In this document: positions 1 through 11,405 of the stretch, in pieces | Numbering within the stretch: the first letter of the stretch is position 1 | Layout of the letters: each line of letters opens with the position of its first letter | Source of the DNA: Dillenia suffruticosa | Taxonomy: Eukaryota; Streptophyta; Magnoliopsida; Dilleniales; Dilleniaceae | NCBI GenBank assembly: GCA_033439265.1 | Contig: JAVTVX010000012.1 | Coordinates: forward strand, 29,830,761-29,894,760 | DNA length: 64,000 nt | Direction: 5' to 3' | Position numbers and translations under genes: made by a program | The notes under the pieces: model-generated | Databases searched by the model: none | Told to the model about the DNA's origin: nothing | What the model saw: only the letters and a program-made list of their open reading frames with translations

Positions 1-934
1 AGTTTCTTTTTTTATTGTATAAAAATTTGAATTTAGAATTATCAGGTTGGAGATGGTGTTTGTATTATTTAACTGTCCCTTTGGGGACATAATATTTATA
101 AGTTTCTTATGTGTTTAGATCGCATACTTATGGTGGAACGGTATTCAGAAGGTTCGAAATTTACTTATATGTAACAACAAGTGGACGGTAGGAAACAGAA
201 GGTTTATCCGCTTCTAGGAAGACATTTGGGTGGGTTCAAATCTGCTATCTCAGAGAATACATGGTGATGTTCCACCTGATTCGACAGGTATGTATGTTAG
301 TAATTTTATCACGATGAGTAGAGTCTGAGATGTATCCAAATTGAAACGATTCTCCCAACGTACATCGTTGAGAAGATTAGAGTGATTCCTACTCCTTGAG
401 ACCATAACTCCGATGAAGGCTTATAGGAGGTCCTCTATGACCCCCTTTGCCAGGAATTGTCGAAAACTTTGCTTTATCTCTTCAGAGACTGTAGGGTACT
501 CAGCAAGTATGGTCTAAAACTATTGGATCTCTTTATATGGCTAACCTTGTGTTTAGTAGGAGACCGATGAAGGGAAACTCCCTTGGACTATGATATTTTT
601 ATATACCTTATGGTCGATTTGGAAGGAGAGGTATGGTGTGGTCTTTAAGAGAGGACCCTTCTCTATTGATCATATAATTCTTATGGCCAAGTAGTACGCA
701 TGGGATGGTTGGAAGGTGTTCTCCCCGCTGATTGGGAAATGGATTAGGTGGATTCCTCCCCCACGGGGATGTTCAAACCAAACATGGATGGATCGGTGAA
801 TTCAAACTCTGGATTGGTTGGGGCGAGAGAACTAATTAGAGATGAATATGGTTTGTGGGTTTGAGACTTCAACCGTAAGTTGGGTATCATTGACCCATTC
901 ACAACAAAATTATAGGAAGTTAGAGAAGCGCTTC
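1..934 (+). mobile_element. L1-type LINE, 3' part of ORF2 (segment 1)
   Basis: This is decayed coding sequence of a plant non-LTR retrotransposon. Near 170-240 the + strand reads a post-RT segment (WTVGNRRFIRF then EDIWVGSNLL), matching the 'W.VGNG..I.FW.D.W.G' block of plant LINEs. Near 600-700 comes the linker WSIWKERYGVVF, and at 735-830 the start of an RNase H domain (RWIPPPRG, then KPNMDGSVNSNSG in another frame, then LIRDEYGLW). Several stops and at least one frameshift (near 770-780) show it is dead. The 5' part lies outside the window. The RNase H domain is cut at 934 by an LTR element and resumes at about 9091, so the two segments were once one LINE. Confidence 0.8.
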
Positions 935-2306
935 TGATAGGGTCTAAATGATTATAATATTTGTAATTGATTTTGTTTTATTTTTTAATAAATATTACAC
1001 TAATATTTTCTTAAGAGGCAATGCAAGATTTTGAACATTTAATGCAATAAAAATTTTTTTTCTCAATTGCACATTCAAGATGAAATTAGGATGGAATTGG
1101 AGATATTGAAAATTTTGAATATTTTTATTCCATTCCTAATATTTAGAAAAAAAATTTGAAAATGTAAATTTTTTAGAATATTATCTTTTAGGAAGTTTAT
1201 TTTTTACTTTTTTTTATTTATTTAGTAGTTATCTTGGGTTAGAAATATTTACCTTTGACAAATAGGAAAATTTTTATCTTGTTTAGGGTTACACTCCTAT
1301 ATATATAAGACTGTTACATATTGTTTAGGGCACTTTTGAAGGTGTGCAGCCTCCAAAAGGGTTGCAGTCGGCAGCACTTTTGGAGATGTACATTTTCTTT
1401 ATTCCTCAAATTGAGAATGCGCACAATTGTGGAGAACAGCAACAGTCGACAACACCTTTTTCTCTTGTAGTTTAGCATATTCTTTGGAGTATTAATAAAA
1501 TCAAATTGTGAGTTTTTCTTTATCTCCATACTTTATTTGTAATTTAATTTTTCTAGTCGAAAATTATTGAAATCTTGATTTTCAATAATTGTAAAATCTA
1601 ATTAGGTATATTAATTCAACATATTATAGATATTTATTTAATTCATGCACTTCACGAATTATGATTTTTTAGAATTTATTGAATAGTGACCGATATTTAA
1701 TAGTTATAAAATAATCTACATTCATTTAAAAACAATAACATTTGTTTGTTTTTAATAAAGTGGTGAATGACATTCTATCATGAAATTTAATAATCTAATC
1801 TCAGCAATCCCGATGTGTATTTGTCACTTACAATTAGATCTTTTTAAATCTTAATACTGTCTAAACATTAAATCCAATGAGCGTTTCTTGGGTTGTCTTT
1901 CGATTAAGAAAATAATTAACGATGATATCTTAATTACCGAAAAAGTAATGTGAGATTGGTCATTTTGTGGTATTTAAAAACTATAACCAATTTATTTATG
2001 GTTATTAAAATCTTTAGATAGATTAATGATTAATCGCATGAAATCAAGGTGGAAATAATTATTTTGACTAGATTTCATTATTTTTTATATTTGTTTTTTT
2101 TAGTTGCCGTTATTTAACTATTTTGCTCTAATTAATTTTATAGATTTATTTATTTCATTAAATTTAGATAATTGTTCAAACCCCTATATTTTCATTTTAC
2201 TTGAAAATGATAAATTTGTCGTTCCTTGTAAATACGACGCTACTCACTCTAGACTCATCTTTAGTGAAATAGGCATTTTTATTTTTGATTGGATTGACAC
2301 CCATCA
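935..2306 (+). repeat. 5' LTR of the Tat/Athila-type element
   Basis: It begins TGATAG and ends CCATCA just before the primer site. It aligns through most of its length with 5637-7143, for example GTTACACTCCTATATATA against GTTACACTCATATATATA. A TATA-like stretch lies near 1299. It is about 1.37 kb; the 3' copy carries roughly 140 bp near 5730-5870 that is absent here. Confidence 0.82.
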
Positions 2307-2311
2307 AATTT

Positions 2312-2335
2312 TGGCACCGTTGTTGGGGAACGGTG
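2312..2335 (+). other. Primer binding site, tRNA-Asp type
   Basis: TGGCACCGTTGTTGGGGA lies five bases after the LTR end. It is a slightly altered version of the TGGCGCCGTTGCCGGGGA site known from Athila-like elements. It fixes the orientation of the element and its lineage. Confidence 0.8.
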
Positions 2336-2479
2336 TTAAGTGATTTATTTTTTTTAAGTTTTGTTTTCTCCTCTTTTCAAGACTAACCCTTTGCAGGGAA
2401 CTTGCCGGAAGTTGTCAATGGCACAAAAGAGAAGGACATCAACCACGAAAATATGGCTATCCAAAAGACTTTAAGCGAG

Positions 2480-3330
2480 TTATTATTATATGATTTTAAT
2501 GAAAATTCTCTTTGCAGTGATTTTTTTTAATGTGACAGCAGATATACCTCAATTTGGGGGACAACATGATATTTCAAAAAGTATTAACAAGATAAGTATT
2601 TCTCCCCTTGAACATAAGTTAGATTCTCTAAATTCTATGGTACAAAAATTGGTTGTAAGACAAGTACAACAAGTTAATGTATGCGGAATTTGCTCTAATA
2701 TGAGTCACTCAATTAACATGTGTCATATCTTTCAAGAGAACTTTAACGAACAATTGAATGTTGTAGGTGGATTTTCAGGACAGTCTCAAAAAAATATGAT
2801 CCTTATTCAAACACCTACAACCAAAGTTGGAGAGATTATTCGAATCTGAGTTACGAGACTAGACCTCAATGTTTCCTATAATAATCTTATGGAGAATCAT
2901 CTTTTCAACCATAGCAACCTCTTCAAAATTGAGTATTAGACCTTAAAAATCATATAAAGAATTTTATGCAGGAACCAAGAGCAAGCATTCAAAGTCTTGG
3001 TATCCAAATGTCACAATTGGAGACAACAATAAGCAAAATCGAAACTAATCATGGAAAACTACCGTCTCAAGTTGAGGTTCATCCAAGGGAGAATGAAAGT
3101 GCTATACTGTTCATAAGTGAAAAAGAAGTTCAAAATTCTTTATCAAAAGAGGCACACAAAGAAAAGAAAAACAAAAAGAAAACAATGTCTCTTGATATCA
3201 CATCAGAAAAGGTAAGTGGGGTACCAAATTATTCGGATTCAAAATTAATTGTTTTTCCTCCTTTTCATTGCAAGTTGGCACATTTTAAGAAGCAAGATGA
3301 CGTGTATATGCTAACTTTGTGAAAAATGAA
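2480..3330 (+). pseudogene. gag remnant of the Tat/Athila-type element
   Basis: The first part shows a zinc-knuckle-like CGICSNMSHSINMC followed by VNVCGI and VVGGFSGQ segments, the layout of Athila/Tat gag proteins (C.IC...H....C then NAVGGF). The second part reads RASIQSLGIQMSQLETTIS and KLPSQVEVHPRENESA, matching the 'TRASI..LE.QMGQLA..I' and 'LPSQTE.NPRE' blocks of that gag. The gene is broken. What follows is the 3' non-coding region, not protease or reverse transcriptase, so this copy could only have moved with help from a relative. Confidence 0.75.
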
Positions 3331-5636
3331 TTGGATCTTGTACTTAAAGAGAATTTGATAAATCATGTTGCACAATGGAGCATGTTTTTCCGATATAAAC
3401 TCCCACATCGAAAGTAATTCATGGTAAGCCAAAAAGTCATTTATTTTAATTCAAAATTGAAATTCATGCCAAGCAATTTAAAGTCAAAATGGACTAGATC
3501 GATGTTTGAACAAGGTTGAAGCGAGGAGATTATGTTGAGCTAAAGACACTAAACGAAGGCGCTTATTGGGAGGCAATCCAATATTTTCTTTTATGATTTA
3601 TTTATTTATTATTTATTATTTTCATTTATATTATTTTGATTTAAATTTTATTTTGATTTATTTTTTAGTAATAGAAGTAGTCTCTTGTTAAAGCGTGCCC
3701 ACGCCTTAACAGACCTTCATTTCTGCCACCCTAGGAATACATGGACAACTTTACTCTCTGTTTAGGACATGCCCATGTCCTAAACTAAGTTCATTTCTAA
3801 AAAAAAAAAGGGTTTCATGGATGGGTAGAAACATTCTTCGTTTAAATACACTACACTTCTGAAAAAATAAATAAATAAATAAAAAACCCAGATGTGCTCC
3901 ATGCTTAAGGCGTGCTAAATTCATTTTTGCCCCAAAAAAAAGAGAGAAAGAGAGAGAAATAATTGAACTTAACTTCTTACATTTTGCCTTTCATTTTTTA
4001 AGGGTTTCTCTCTCCACAATTAAGTCTCAGGAATGGATGTAAGTGCTTGATATTTATGGCGTTCCCACGTCATAACTCTTTCTACGATTTCATTGGAATT
4101 GATTCTCCATTCTTCACTCCACCTTAGGGGAGTATTATTCTCACATTCATCTTTTATTTCTTTATTTTTTTTCTTTTATTTTGTTTGACCGATTTTATGC
4201 ATTCGTTTTATTTGTCAACTTGAGCATATATTTGGGACAATGTATGATTTAGGTGTGGGGGATGTTAGGTATTTTCGTCTTTATTTTTGACACTATATTT
4301 GTTTTCTTTACTATATTAATTTAGATTTTGTTTTTTCAAAAATTAAAAAACATAAATAAATTTGAGCTTTCTAAGTTGATGTATACTATTTTGTTGACCG
4401 GAGATATATGAAAAATAACTTGTATCAATAATTTTTTGTACTTAAAATACCTATTCATGTCTTTAATAGTTTTTTTTAATGATAAATATACAATATTTGA
4501 CATAAAACTTACTTAAAAAGTGAGATTTTGAGTCAAAAATGAACAATGTTATTCTTTGTACTCGAGATAATTTTTCTTGATGAGTGATTATCACACTTGA
4601 ATTGTACATTTTAGAACTTACTTTATTATACATTTCAAAATCACAGAATTTCATGCATTGAAATGATAAAGACACTTATGTTTTACCCACTTTGGTTTTT
4701 TGAAAAAAATCCATACCCTGATTTCATAAACCCATAGTTAACCCAATTTGAGCATTTACCCTTTAACACAAATTTTTTATTTTAGCTTTTATTTCAAACC
4801 CTTGTACCAAAAATATATATAGTTAATCGCATGATTTTGATTATATATTTGTCTCAATAGGAAGATGATGATTGAAAGTTTAACGTTGACATTTTCATAG
4901 AGATGATGTATGTTCGAAAAAAAAAAAAGAGAAAAATGATGAAACAAAAGGAAAAAAAGAAAAAAAAAGAAAAAAAAAAGAGATGAGAAAGAGAAATGTT
5001 GTATCTTGATTGAAAATTCATTTATTTACACTTCAATTATAAAAAGTGAGGTATCGATTGACATTCTTGTATGTTGTTGGCCATTAGTTACTCATTTACT
5101 TTTGAACAATAAGTCACTTTTGTCTATTATTTGTTTGGGGCAAAGATGGATCAATGTTATGAAGATTGTGTGGTTAGTTATATATGGCATTTGGTACGTT
5201 TTTAACCCTCAAATATCTCTTTTGTCCTACCCTTAACACTAACCTTGTTACATTCAAATAAAAGATCTTTTGATTGGTACATGAAATTCTAATTTTTAAG
5301 TGATGGAGATTTGATATATTTGCAAATATATGGTAATATCATTCCATATTATCGATTTGAGTGATATATACAGTTTACATCCTTTCAAGTGCATTTGAAT
5401 GAATCATTGGAGAGAATTGTCGAATCTTATTGTTTGAATTTCATAAGGAGTAGTTAGGATATGTAGTGGTTGTTTTAGTGCAGAATGCTGTAAAATATTT
5501 ACTATTTCGATTATATTTTCGGTTTAACTCTTATGGCATATATTGAGTTAGGAGCTTGAAAAAAAAAGGTTGGTTAGTTTAATTTTATTTGAGTTAGGGA
5601 TGCTTGAGAACAAACACATCTAGGTGTGGGAGAATT

Positions 5637-7143
5637 TGATAGTGTTTAAATGAATATAATATTTATGATTGATTTTACTTTATTTTTGAATAAATATTAT
5701 GTTAATGTTCATATTTTATGACACTTTACATAGTATAATTAATAGAGAAGATTTATTAAGAATAGTGAAGAAAAATGAACTAAATTGGAACATTTATGCA
5801 AAATATAGAAAATTGAACAGCAATACTCTTTCATTAGTACGTGGACATGTGGATCTCAAGAGACAATGTAAAATTTTAAAAATTTACTGTAGTAAAAATT
5901 TCCTTTCTCAATTACACATTCAAGAGAAAATTGGGATGGAATTGGAAATATTGAAAATTTTGAAAATTTTTATTTCATTCCTAATATTTAAGAAAAGAAA
6001 ATTTTGAAAATGTAAATGTTTTAGAATATTATTTTTTAGGAAATTTACTTTTTACTTTTTTTTTTATTTATTTACTAGTTATCTAGAGTTAGAAATATTT
6101 AGCTTTTATAAATAGGAAAAATTCTATCTTGTTTAGGGTTACACTCATATATATATATATATATATGAATGTTACATACTGTTTAGGGTACTTTTGGAGG
6201 TGTGCAACCCTTAAAAGGGCTACAGTCGACAGCACCTATGGAGATGTACATTTTCTTTATTCCTCAACTTGAGAATGCACACAATTGTGGAGAATAGCAA
6301 CAGTCGACAACACCTTTTTCTCTTGTAGTTTAGCATATTCTTTGGAGTATTAATAAAATCAAATTGTGAGTTTTTCTTTATCTCCATGCTTTATTTTTAA
6401 TTTAATTTTTCTAGTCGAAAAATTATTAAAATCTTGATTTTCAATAATTGTAAAATCTAATTGGGCATATTAATTCAACATATTTTAGGTATTTATTTAA
6501 TTCCTACATTTCATGGATAATGATTTTTTAAAATTTATTGAATAGTGATCAATATTTAATAATTTTAAAATAATTTATAATCATTTAAAAATAGCAAAAT
6601 TTGTTTACTTTTAATAAAGTGGTTAATGATATCATATCATGAAATTGAATAATCTAATTTCAGCAATTTCGGTGTGTGTTTACAACTTAGAATTGAGTTT
6701 TTCTAAATTTTAATGTTGTCAAAACATTAAATCTAATGAAAGTCTCTTGAGTTGTTTTTCGATTAGAGAAATAATTAACGATGACATCTTAATTAGTGAA
6801 GAAGTAAGAAGAGATTGATCGTTTCGTAATATTTAATGACTATAACCAATTTATTTATAATTGTTGAAATTTTTAAATAGATCAATGATCAATAGCATGA
6901 AATCAAGGTAGAAATAATTCTTTTGGCTAGGGTTCATTATTTTTTATATTTGTTTCTTTAGTTGCCGTTATTTAATTATTTTGTTCTAGTTAACTTTATA
7001 AATTTATTTATTTCATTAAATTTAGATAATTGATCAAACCCCCATATTTTTATTTTTCTTGAAAAAGATAAGTTTGCTATTTCTTGTGGATACGACCATA
7101 CTCACTCTAAACTCATATTTAGTGAAATAGGTATTTTTGTTTT
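5637..7143 (+). repeat. 3' LTR of the Tat/Athila-type element (main part)
   Basis: The direct repeat of 935-2306 starts TGATAG immediately after the polypurine tract. It is interrupted at 7143/7144 by the MULE and continues for about 21 bp at 9065-9085 (TTGTTGGATTGACACCCACTA), where the LTR ends. Confidence 0.8.
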
Positions 7144-7520
7144 GAGATAATTACATGTCAAGTCCCTGAACTTTATCCCAAATTCACAAATTGATCCTTA
7201 AACTTCAAAATGTAACGGTTAAGGACCTAAATTTTAAAAACCGCAACTTGTTAGTCCTTTTGTTAGCAATGGCGTCTAACTGACTGTTATGTGCTAATCT
7301 CGCTCAAGATGACAGATTATGTGGATACCATATGTTAAGAATTGCTGACATGTCACGTGACACAACAATATCACCACACACAATATTGTCACGTAAGCAC
7401 TAATACTGATGTGGCAGTGCCACATCATCATCCTAAATTAATAAAATTTAATTTTTTAATTAATAAAAATTAATAAATAATTTATTTTCTTCCTCCCCTC
7501 CCCTCCCCTCCCCTCCCCTT
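7144..7520 (+). repeat. Left TIR of the MULE
   Basis: It matches the reverse complement of about 8720-9055. Clear paired blocks are GACAACTTGAAGGG-type ends (CAAGTCCCTGAACTTT against the right end), ATGTGGATACCATATG, CACACACAATATTGTCACG and CCTAAATTAATAAAATTTAA. The left arm has a short extra stretch near 7395-7420. Confidence 0.82.
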
Positions 7521-7689
7521 TTTCTGACTCTACACATTCCTTTTTTTGACATCGTTCATTGGCTTCTTCTTCTTCTTCTTCTTCTCCATCGCTACTTTAT
7601 CTTTATCTTTCTCTCTCACCCTTTCTCTCTCTTTCTCTTTCTCTTTCTCTTCCTTTGGTTGTTGCTGCTATTCTTGAGTTTTCTTCTAC

Positions 7690-8432
7690 TTCAAAGCTTC
7701 GAGTTTTGGAGAGAACGAAGACTAGAACTTGTCGAGTTCCACAAAGAAGATCTACCTTTTCTTTTACTTCTGTAGAGAAGATCTTTTAGAAAAATCCACT
7801 TCTTTGAGTTCCGACAGGACAATGAAGATCAAGATGACGAAGTAGACTCGTTAGATGGTGTCGTTTCCGTCACTTCAGTGATCTGTTTTTGTTCTCTTAA
7901 AACGACATCGTTTCGAAACTGAAACGATTCGCTTCAAAGCAGAGACATAGATCTGATCTTTCTATGCATAGATCTACTTCGTAATCTGAGATCTCTTCCT
8001 CTCATCACGATCTCTTCCTCTTCTTCTTCGTCTTCCACTTCCACATCTAACAATGGAGCCAAGATCTGAGGCATTTGAAGATGAGAGAAGAGCTTCATCA
8101 AACGGATCTAACCATTCAAAAACAATTCATCGGCAGAGATCATAGATCCAGATCCTGAACAAGCGGTATTGGAAAATTGAGAGGAGAATTCAAACTCAAA
8201 TGAACCAGTTTTGGAAGTACAATGATTCAAATCAGTTGGTGAAGAAAGAAAGCAAGTTGGGGCCATTGAGGATAGAAGAACAAAGTGCATTGGGACTTGC
8301 AGGTGTACTGAAATAGTAACCACTATGTGACCGGCTTGGACTCAACGGTGTGCTAATGTATGGCGTTGAACAAGTGTTGTCGATTTCTTCAAAGACGGAT
8401 TGCGTGAAGGTCTTGTTTGGTTTCGTTGCCAT
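7690..8432 (-). pseudogene. Captured DUF1645-family gene copy inside the MULE
   Basis: Read on the minus strand from an ATG at 8432, this segment gives the conserved parts of plant DUF1645 proteins in the right order: MATKPNKTFTQSVFEEID, CSTPYISTPLSPSRS, YYFSTPASP, then (after a frame change near 8260-8290) MHFVLLSSM, GSFEFEFSSQFS and SADELFLNG. Beyond a stop at 8105-8107 the same frame continues as IRLMKLFSHLQMPQILAPLL, an acidic run, RGRDLRLRSRS, and near 7790 KKWIFLKDLLYRSKRKGR. The family is plant-specific and of poorly defined function. It covers nearly the whole coding region with no obvious intron. At least one frameshift and three stops make it a pseudogene. It lies antisense relative to the surrounding LTR element. 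Confidence 0.75.
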
Positions 8433-8719
8433 TGTTAGGGTTTTCAAGAACCATCATGCGTGTGCGTGAGAGAGAGCGAGTGACTTGCTCTGGCTTCTGC
8501 CAACAGGGATGCCTGAACCAAAGTTGGAAGGACCATTTTTGCAAGAGAGAGAGAGAGAGAGGAGAGGAGAGAAAGGGGAAGAGGAGGAGAGAGAGAAAGA
8601 GAGAATAATGTTACTTTTTTCTAGTGAGAGAGAGAGAGGAGAGAAGAGAGAGAAAGGGGAGGGAAGGAGAGAGAAAGTGTGTTTTTCTTTTTTTCGGTAA
8701 GAGAGAGGACAGAGAGAAA

Positions 8720-9055
8720 GGGGAGGGGAGGAGAGAGAGAAAATAAATTTTTTGTTGATTTTTATTAATTAAAAAATTAAATTTTATTAATTTAGAATGA
8801 TGACGTGACACAATATTGTGTGTGGTGGTGCTGATGTGTTACCTGACATGTCATCAATTCTTGACATATGGTATCTACATAATCTGCCATCTCGAGCGAG
8901 CTCAGCACATTACAGTTAGCTAGACGCCATTACTAACAAAATGACTAATAAGTTACGGTTTTTAAAGTTTAGATTCTTAACCGTCGCATTTTGCAGTTCA
9001 GGGACCAATTTATGAATTTGGGGTAAAGTTTGGGGACATGATATGTAATTATCTC
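8720..9055 (-). repeat. Right TIR of the MULE
   Basis: This is the inverted partner of 7144-7520, ending TGTAATTATCTC. Inversion symmetry extends inward through the AT-rich block TTAATTAAAAAATTAAAT into the GA-rich tract near 8720-8740. Confidence 0.8.
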
Positions 9056-9086
9056 TTTTATTTTTTGTTGGATTGACACCCACTAA

Positions 9087-9455
9087 CTTCTATTTTTTAT
9101 TTGTGTTAAACTCTCTTCGGTAGTCCTTGAATTGGATTCCATGGAGCTGGTGTTGGCTCTTAATGAGAATATTGACAATTATCATCCGACTTATAACATC
9201 TTTCGAGAATGCTACAGCCTAATGTAGCTTGCAAGAGTTGCTTTAGTGCAGTTCATTCCTAGAAAAGAAAATACTTGTGGGAATACTTTAAATTACCTTG
9301 GACACTTGATTTTTCATGGGTTCCATGATTTGTTGTCCCCCCTTGGGAATTATATCCGATGTTATCGTATGACATTCAGAGCTTAGCTTCTTTTAGAGGC
9401 AAGTGATCTCGCCCCATTTGTTCTAAGAAAAAAAAAAAAAAAAAAAAAAAAAAAA
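9087..9455 (+). mobile_element. L1-type LINE, 3' end with poly(A) (segment 2)
   Basis: This continues the LINE at 1-934 on the far side of the LTR element. The + strand reads LELDSMELVLALNENIDN, the RNase H 'D.. .V..L.N' block, and further on ARVALVQFIPRKENTCGN followed by LNYLGHLIF, matching the 'H.PRE.N..AD.LA.LG' block at the end of plant LINE RNase H domains. It ends in an A-run of 28 bases at 9428-9455, the expected 3' tail. Stops are present, so it is inactive. Together with segment 1 it shows that the LINE was resident before the LTR element arrived. Confidence 0.78.
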
Positions 9456-9724
9456 GATAGCATACTTATCAATTTGCAAGAGACGTTCATAAGGGTAATG
9501 CAATTTTTATAGATCTTTCCTCTTGAAAAACATAAGAAAAAAATTAAAAATAATACTTATCAGAGATAGTTAAGAAAGGTTTTCAAATGTCAAGAGACTT
9601 TTTAGATTTTCTTTCAATGTTTTGCGATTCTTTTTGGCATTGGAAAAAAGGACCGGCTGTTAAATTATGACTAAAGAGCACTTTGTTTTTTCTCTTTTCT
9701 CCCTTTTTTTTGCTCTACATGGGA

Positions 9725-9915
9725 CACTTCCCCTATCACTGATCAATATCTAGTGCTTTTACCCTGATTAATCTGAATCAATCCATTTGGAGATCTCCAT
9801 TCGGAGGATGGAAGTCTCCCAACATAGTTTGTTCTGTTTCAAATCTTGAACTTGAGTTCGTGATTAAGGGATCGAACGACCTTATCCACTTGACTGACTC
9901 GCGCTTGGTGACTAA
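9725..9915 (-). mobile_element. tRNA-derived SINE, probable fragment
   Basis: On the minus strand this segment reads CACCAAGCGCGAGTCAGTCA, GTGGATAAGG and GTTCGATCC, an arrangement of A-box-like and B-box-like promoter sequences. The rest (ACATAGTTTG, GATTAATCTGAATC on the + strand) loosely resembles the body of the SINE family at 11205, 16870, 30425 and 31405, but it seems a different subfamily. Ends were not resolved. Confidence 0.45.
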
Positions 9916-11204
9916 AGAGTACTTGGTGACAAGATCACATGACAATATATTTATACATTATGTAATATATATCGAGTGAACTCATGAATTAAATGAGCTG
10001 AAAACCCGTATTCATATTTTATATAAGCTACTCATGAGTTAGCTCAATTCATATTCACCCTTATTTACATCGATAGCACAAAATCCTAATTTAAAGGGTA
10101 TATCGACTCTCATTTGATTCTTGAATTTATCTAACAGAGTCTATCGAATAGTTTTATGACTATTATCTAAATAGTTTTATGCATTATGTGCGAAAAAAAG
10201 TCATATTCGAACATAGCATTGATGTTGTCAGTCAAATTCTTTTGATCAGAAATACTTTAATGCAAACCCAAATTAAGTATTAATTATGTTTTAACTCTAA
10301 AATTAGCATTTTGCCGATAATTTAGTTTATAAATATTCAGATTTTTAGACACAATACAAGATATAAATCTCTCTTTAATTAATTGTGATTCAAATTTATC
10401 TTTCAAATACATGCTTTTAATATTTACTATCATAGTAAATAGTCTTTTGCTTAAATGATTACTTGAATAAATTTTGGTAAATTAAATGAAAGAGTTCAGA
10501 TGTAAGCCAAATATTGTATACCAAAGGTTATTTTTCTAAAGTTTTTCGATCAAACAATACTCATTTCGACTTAATTTAACTAAACCCTTTTCTCTATCGA
10601 AATTAGTGGGTTCACTCTGATTTTTCTTAAATAAAATTTTAGTTTAGATTTTTATTTATAGTAAAAATAAATATCGGGAAAATTTTATCCTCTTAAGAAT
10701 TTAATTTGATTCAAACTGAATTTAGTCTGATTTAATATGATTATCAAATATCGATAATTTATAAAAAAATATTTCTCTCTTTTTTATTCCCCTTCTCTTT
10801 GTTAGGCAGCAAACCGAAAACTCAGTATGCAAAAGACCAATTTACGTGTAAAAGATTTTCACATCCAAAAACTAAGTTTCAAATAAAATAAACTCTTCAC
10901 TCACGTCAAGCGTTCATGGAGCATTACATTAAACATATCAAATCTGGAAAATTCTCAATCTTCAAAAGTTGAAGTGACAGTTCTTACATTTTGAGAAAAA
11001 GAACAAAAAATCCTTGGACAAACTCACATTGAATGTTCCTGAAATAAGGGAGAAGTGATTTCCTTATTTTTGTCTTGAAGAAATGCTAACGTTCTTCTAT
11101 TATTAATTTGTTATTCCAAGTGAAAAAGCTCACTAGGGTATGTTTTTCTTTTGTGTGACATATCACATCTGATTTCATCTGTATTGTTTAAAGCTCTTTT
11201 TTTT

Positions 11205-11405
11205 TTATATACTGTACCGATCAGTATTTGAAATCATATTTTGATTAATCCGATTCAAAATTTACAGTGATCCATTTAAGAGAATTACTCTCCTAATATA
11301 GTTTTTTTCATACCCAAACCGCGAGTTGAATTTAGGAATTTGATTAAAAAAGTTAATAATATATTCTATTAAACCAACTGTCTATTGGTGTATTGCTTAA
11401 AGCTT
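11205..11405 (-). mobile_element. SINE, family with copies at 16870, 30425 and 31405
   Basis: The + strand reads TACTGTACCGATCAGTATTT, GATTAATCCGATTCAAAATT, CAGTGATCCATTTAAG, CATACCCAAACCGCGAGTTG and AACCAACTGTCTATTGGTG. The same order of blocks is found at 31405-31576 in the same orientation and at 16870 and 30425 in reverse. On the minus strand the head has tRNA-like A and B box sequence (TTCAACTCGCGGTTTGGGTA), typical of tRNA-derived SINEs. Confidence 0.65.

Larger units (their letters stand above)
7144..9055. mobile_element. Long-TIR MULE carrying a host gene copy (Pack-MULE)
   Basis: A 1.9-kb DNA transposon inserted in an LTR. It starts GAGATAATTACA and ends with the reverse complement (TGTAATTATCTC). 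The terminal inverted repeats are long, about 340-380 bp each, running into the CT-rich or GA-rich interior. The flanks TTTTGTTTT (7135-7143) and TTTTATTTT (9056-9064) form a 9-bp target duplication with one mismatch, the hallmark of Mutator-like elements. The other LTR, without the insert, gives the empty site. No transposase is present. The interior contains an antisense copy of a plant DUF1645-type gene between CT and GA simple repeats. Mobility would depend on a MULE transposase elsewhere in the genome. Confidence 0.85.
935..9086 (+). mobile_element. Tat/Athila-type Ty3/gypsy LTR element, non-autonomous fossil
   Basis: Long direct repeats at 935-2306 and 5637-7143 (resuming at 9065-9085) flank a 3.3-kb interior. 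Right after the 5' LTR is a primer site of the tRNA-Asp type used by Athila-like elements. The interior holds gag-like sequence with the family's CCHC-type and 'VGGF' blocks (2480-3330), then the block that normally follows pol (GCGCTTATTGGGAGGC near 3560), an internal purine tract near 4250, and a terminal polypurine tract (AGGTGTGGGAGAATT) before the 3' LTR. No pol domain is visible. The 5-bp flanks GCTTC and ACTTC differ by one base. The LTRs differ at roughly one position in six or seven in a short hand alignment, so the insertion is old. The element is broken in several places and lies inside a LINE. A MULE sits in its 3' LTR. Confidence 0.8.

Noticed and set aside
7559-7789. Open frame with a Ser-rich start on the + strand inside the MULE
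   Set aside because: It is the complement of the CT/GA-rich region and of the DUF1645 C-terminal part; the minus strand explains the sequence better.
8417-8811. Arg/Glu-rich open frames over the GA-repeat tract
   Set aside because: They are translations of GA simple repeats, with no family similarity.
9421-9455. Poly(A) run as a simple microsatellite only
   Set aside because: It directly follows the RNase H end of a LINE, so it is better read as the retrotransposon tail.
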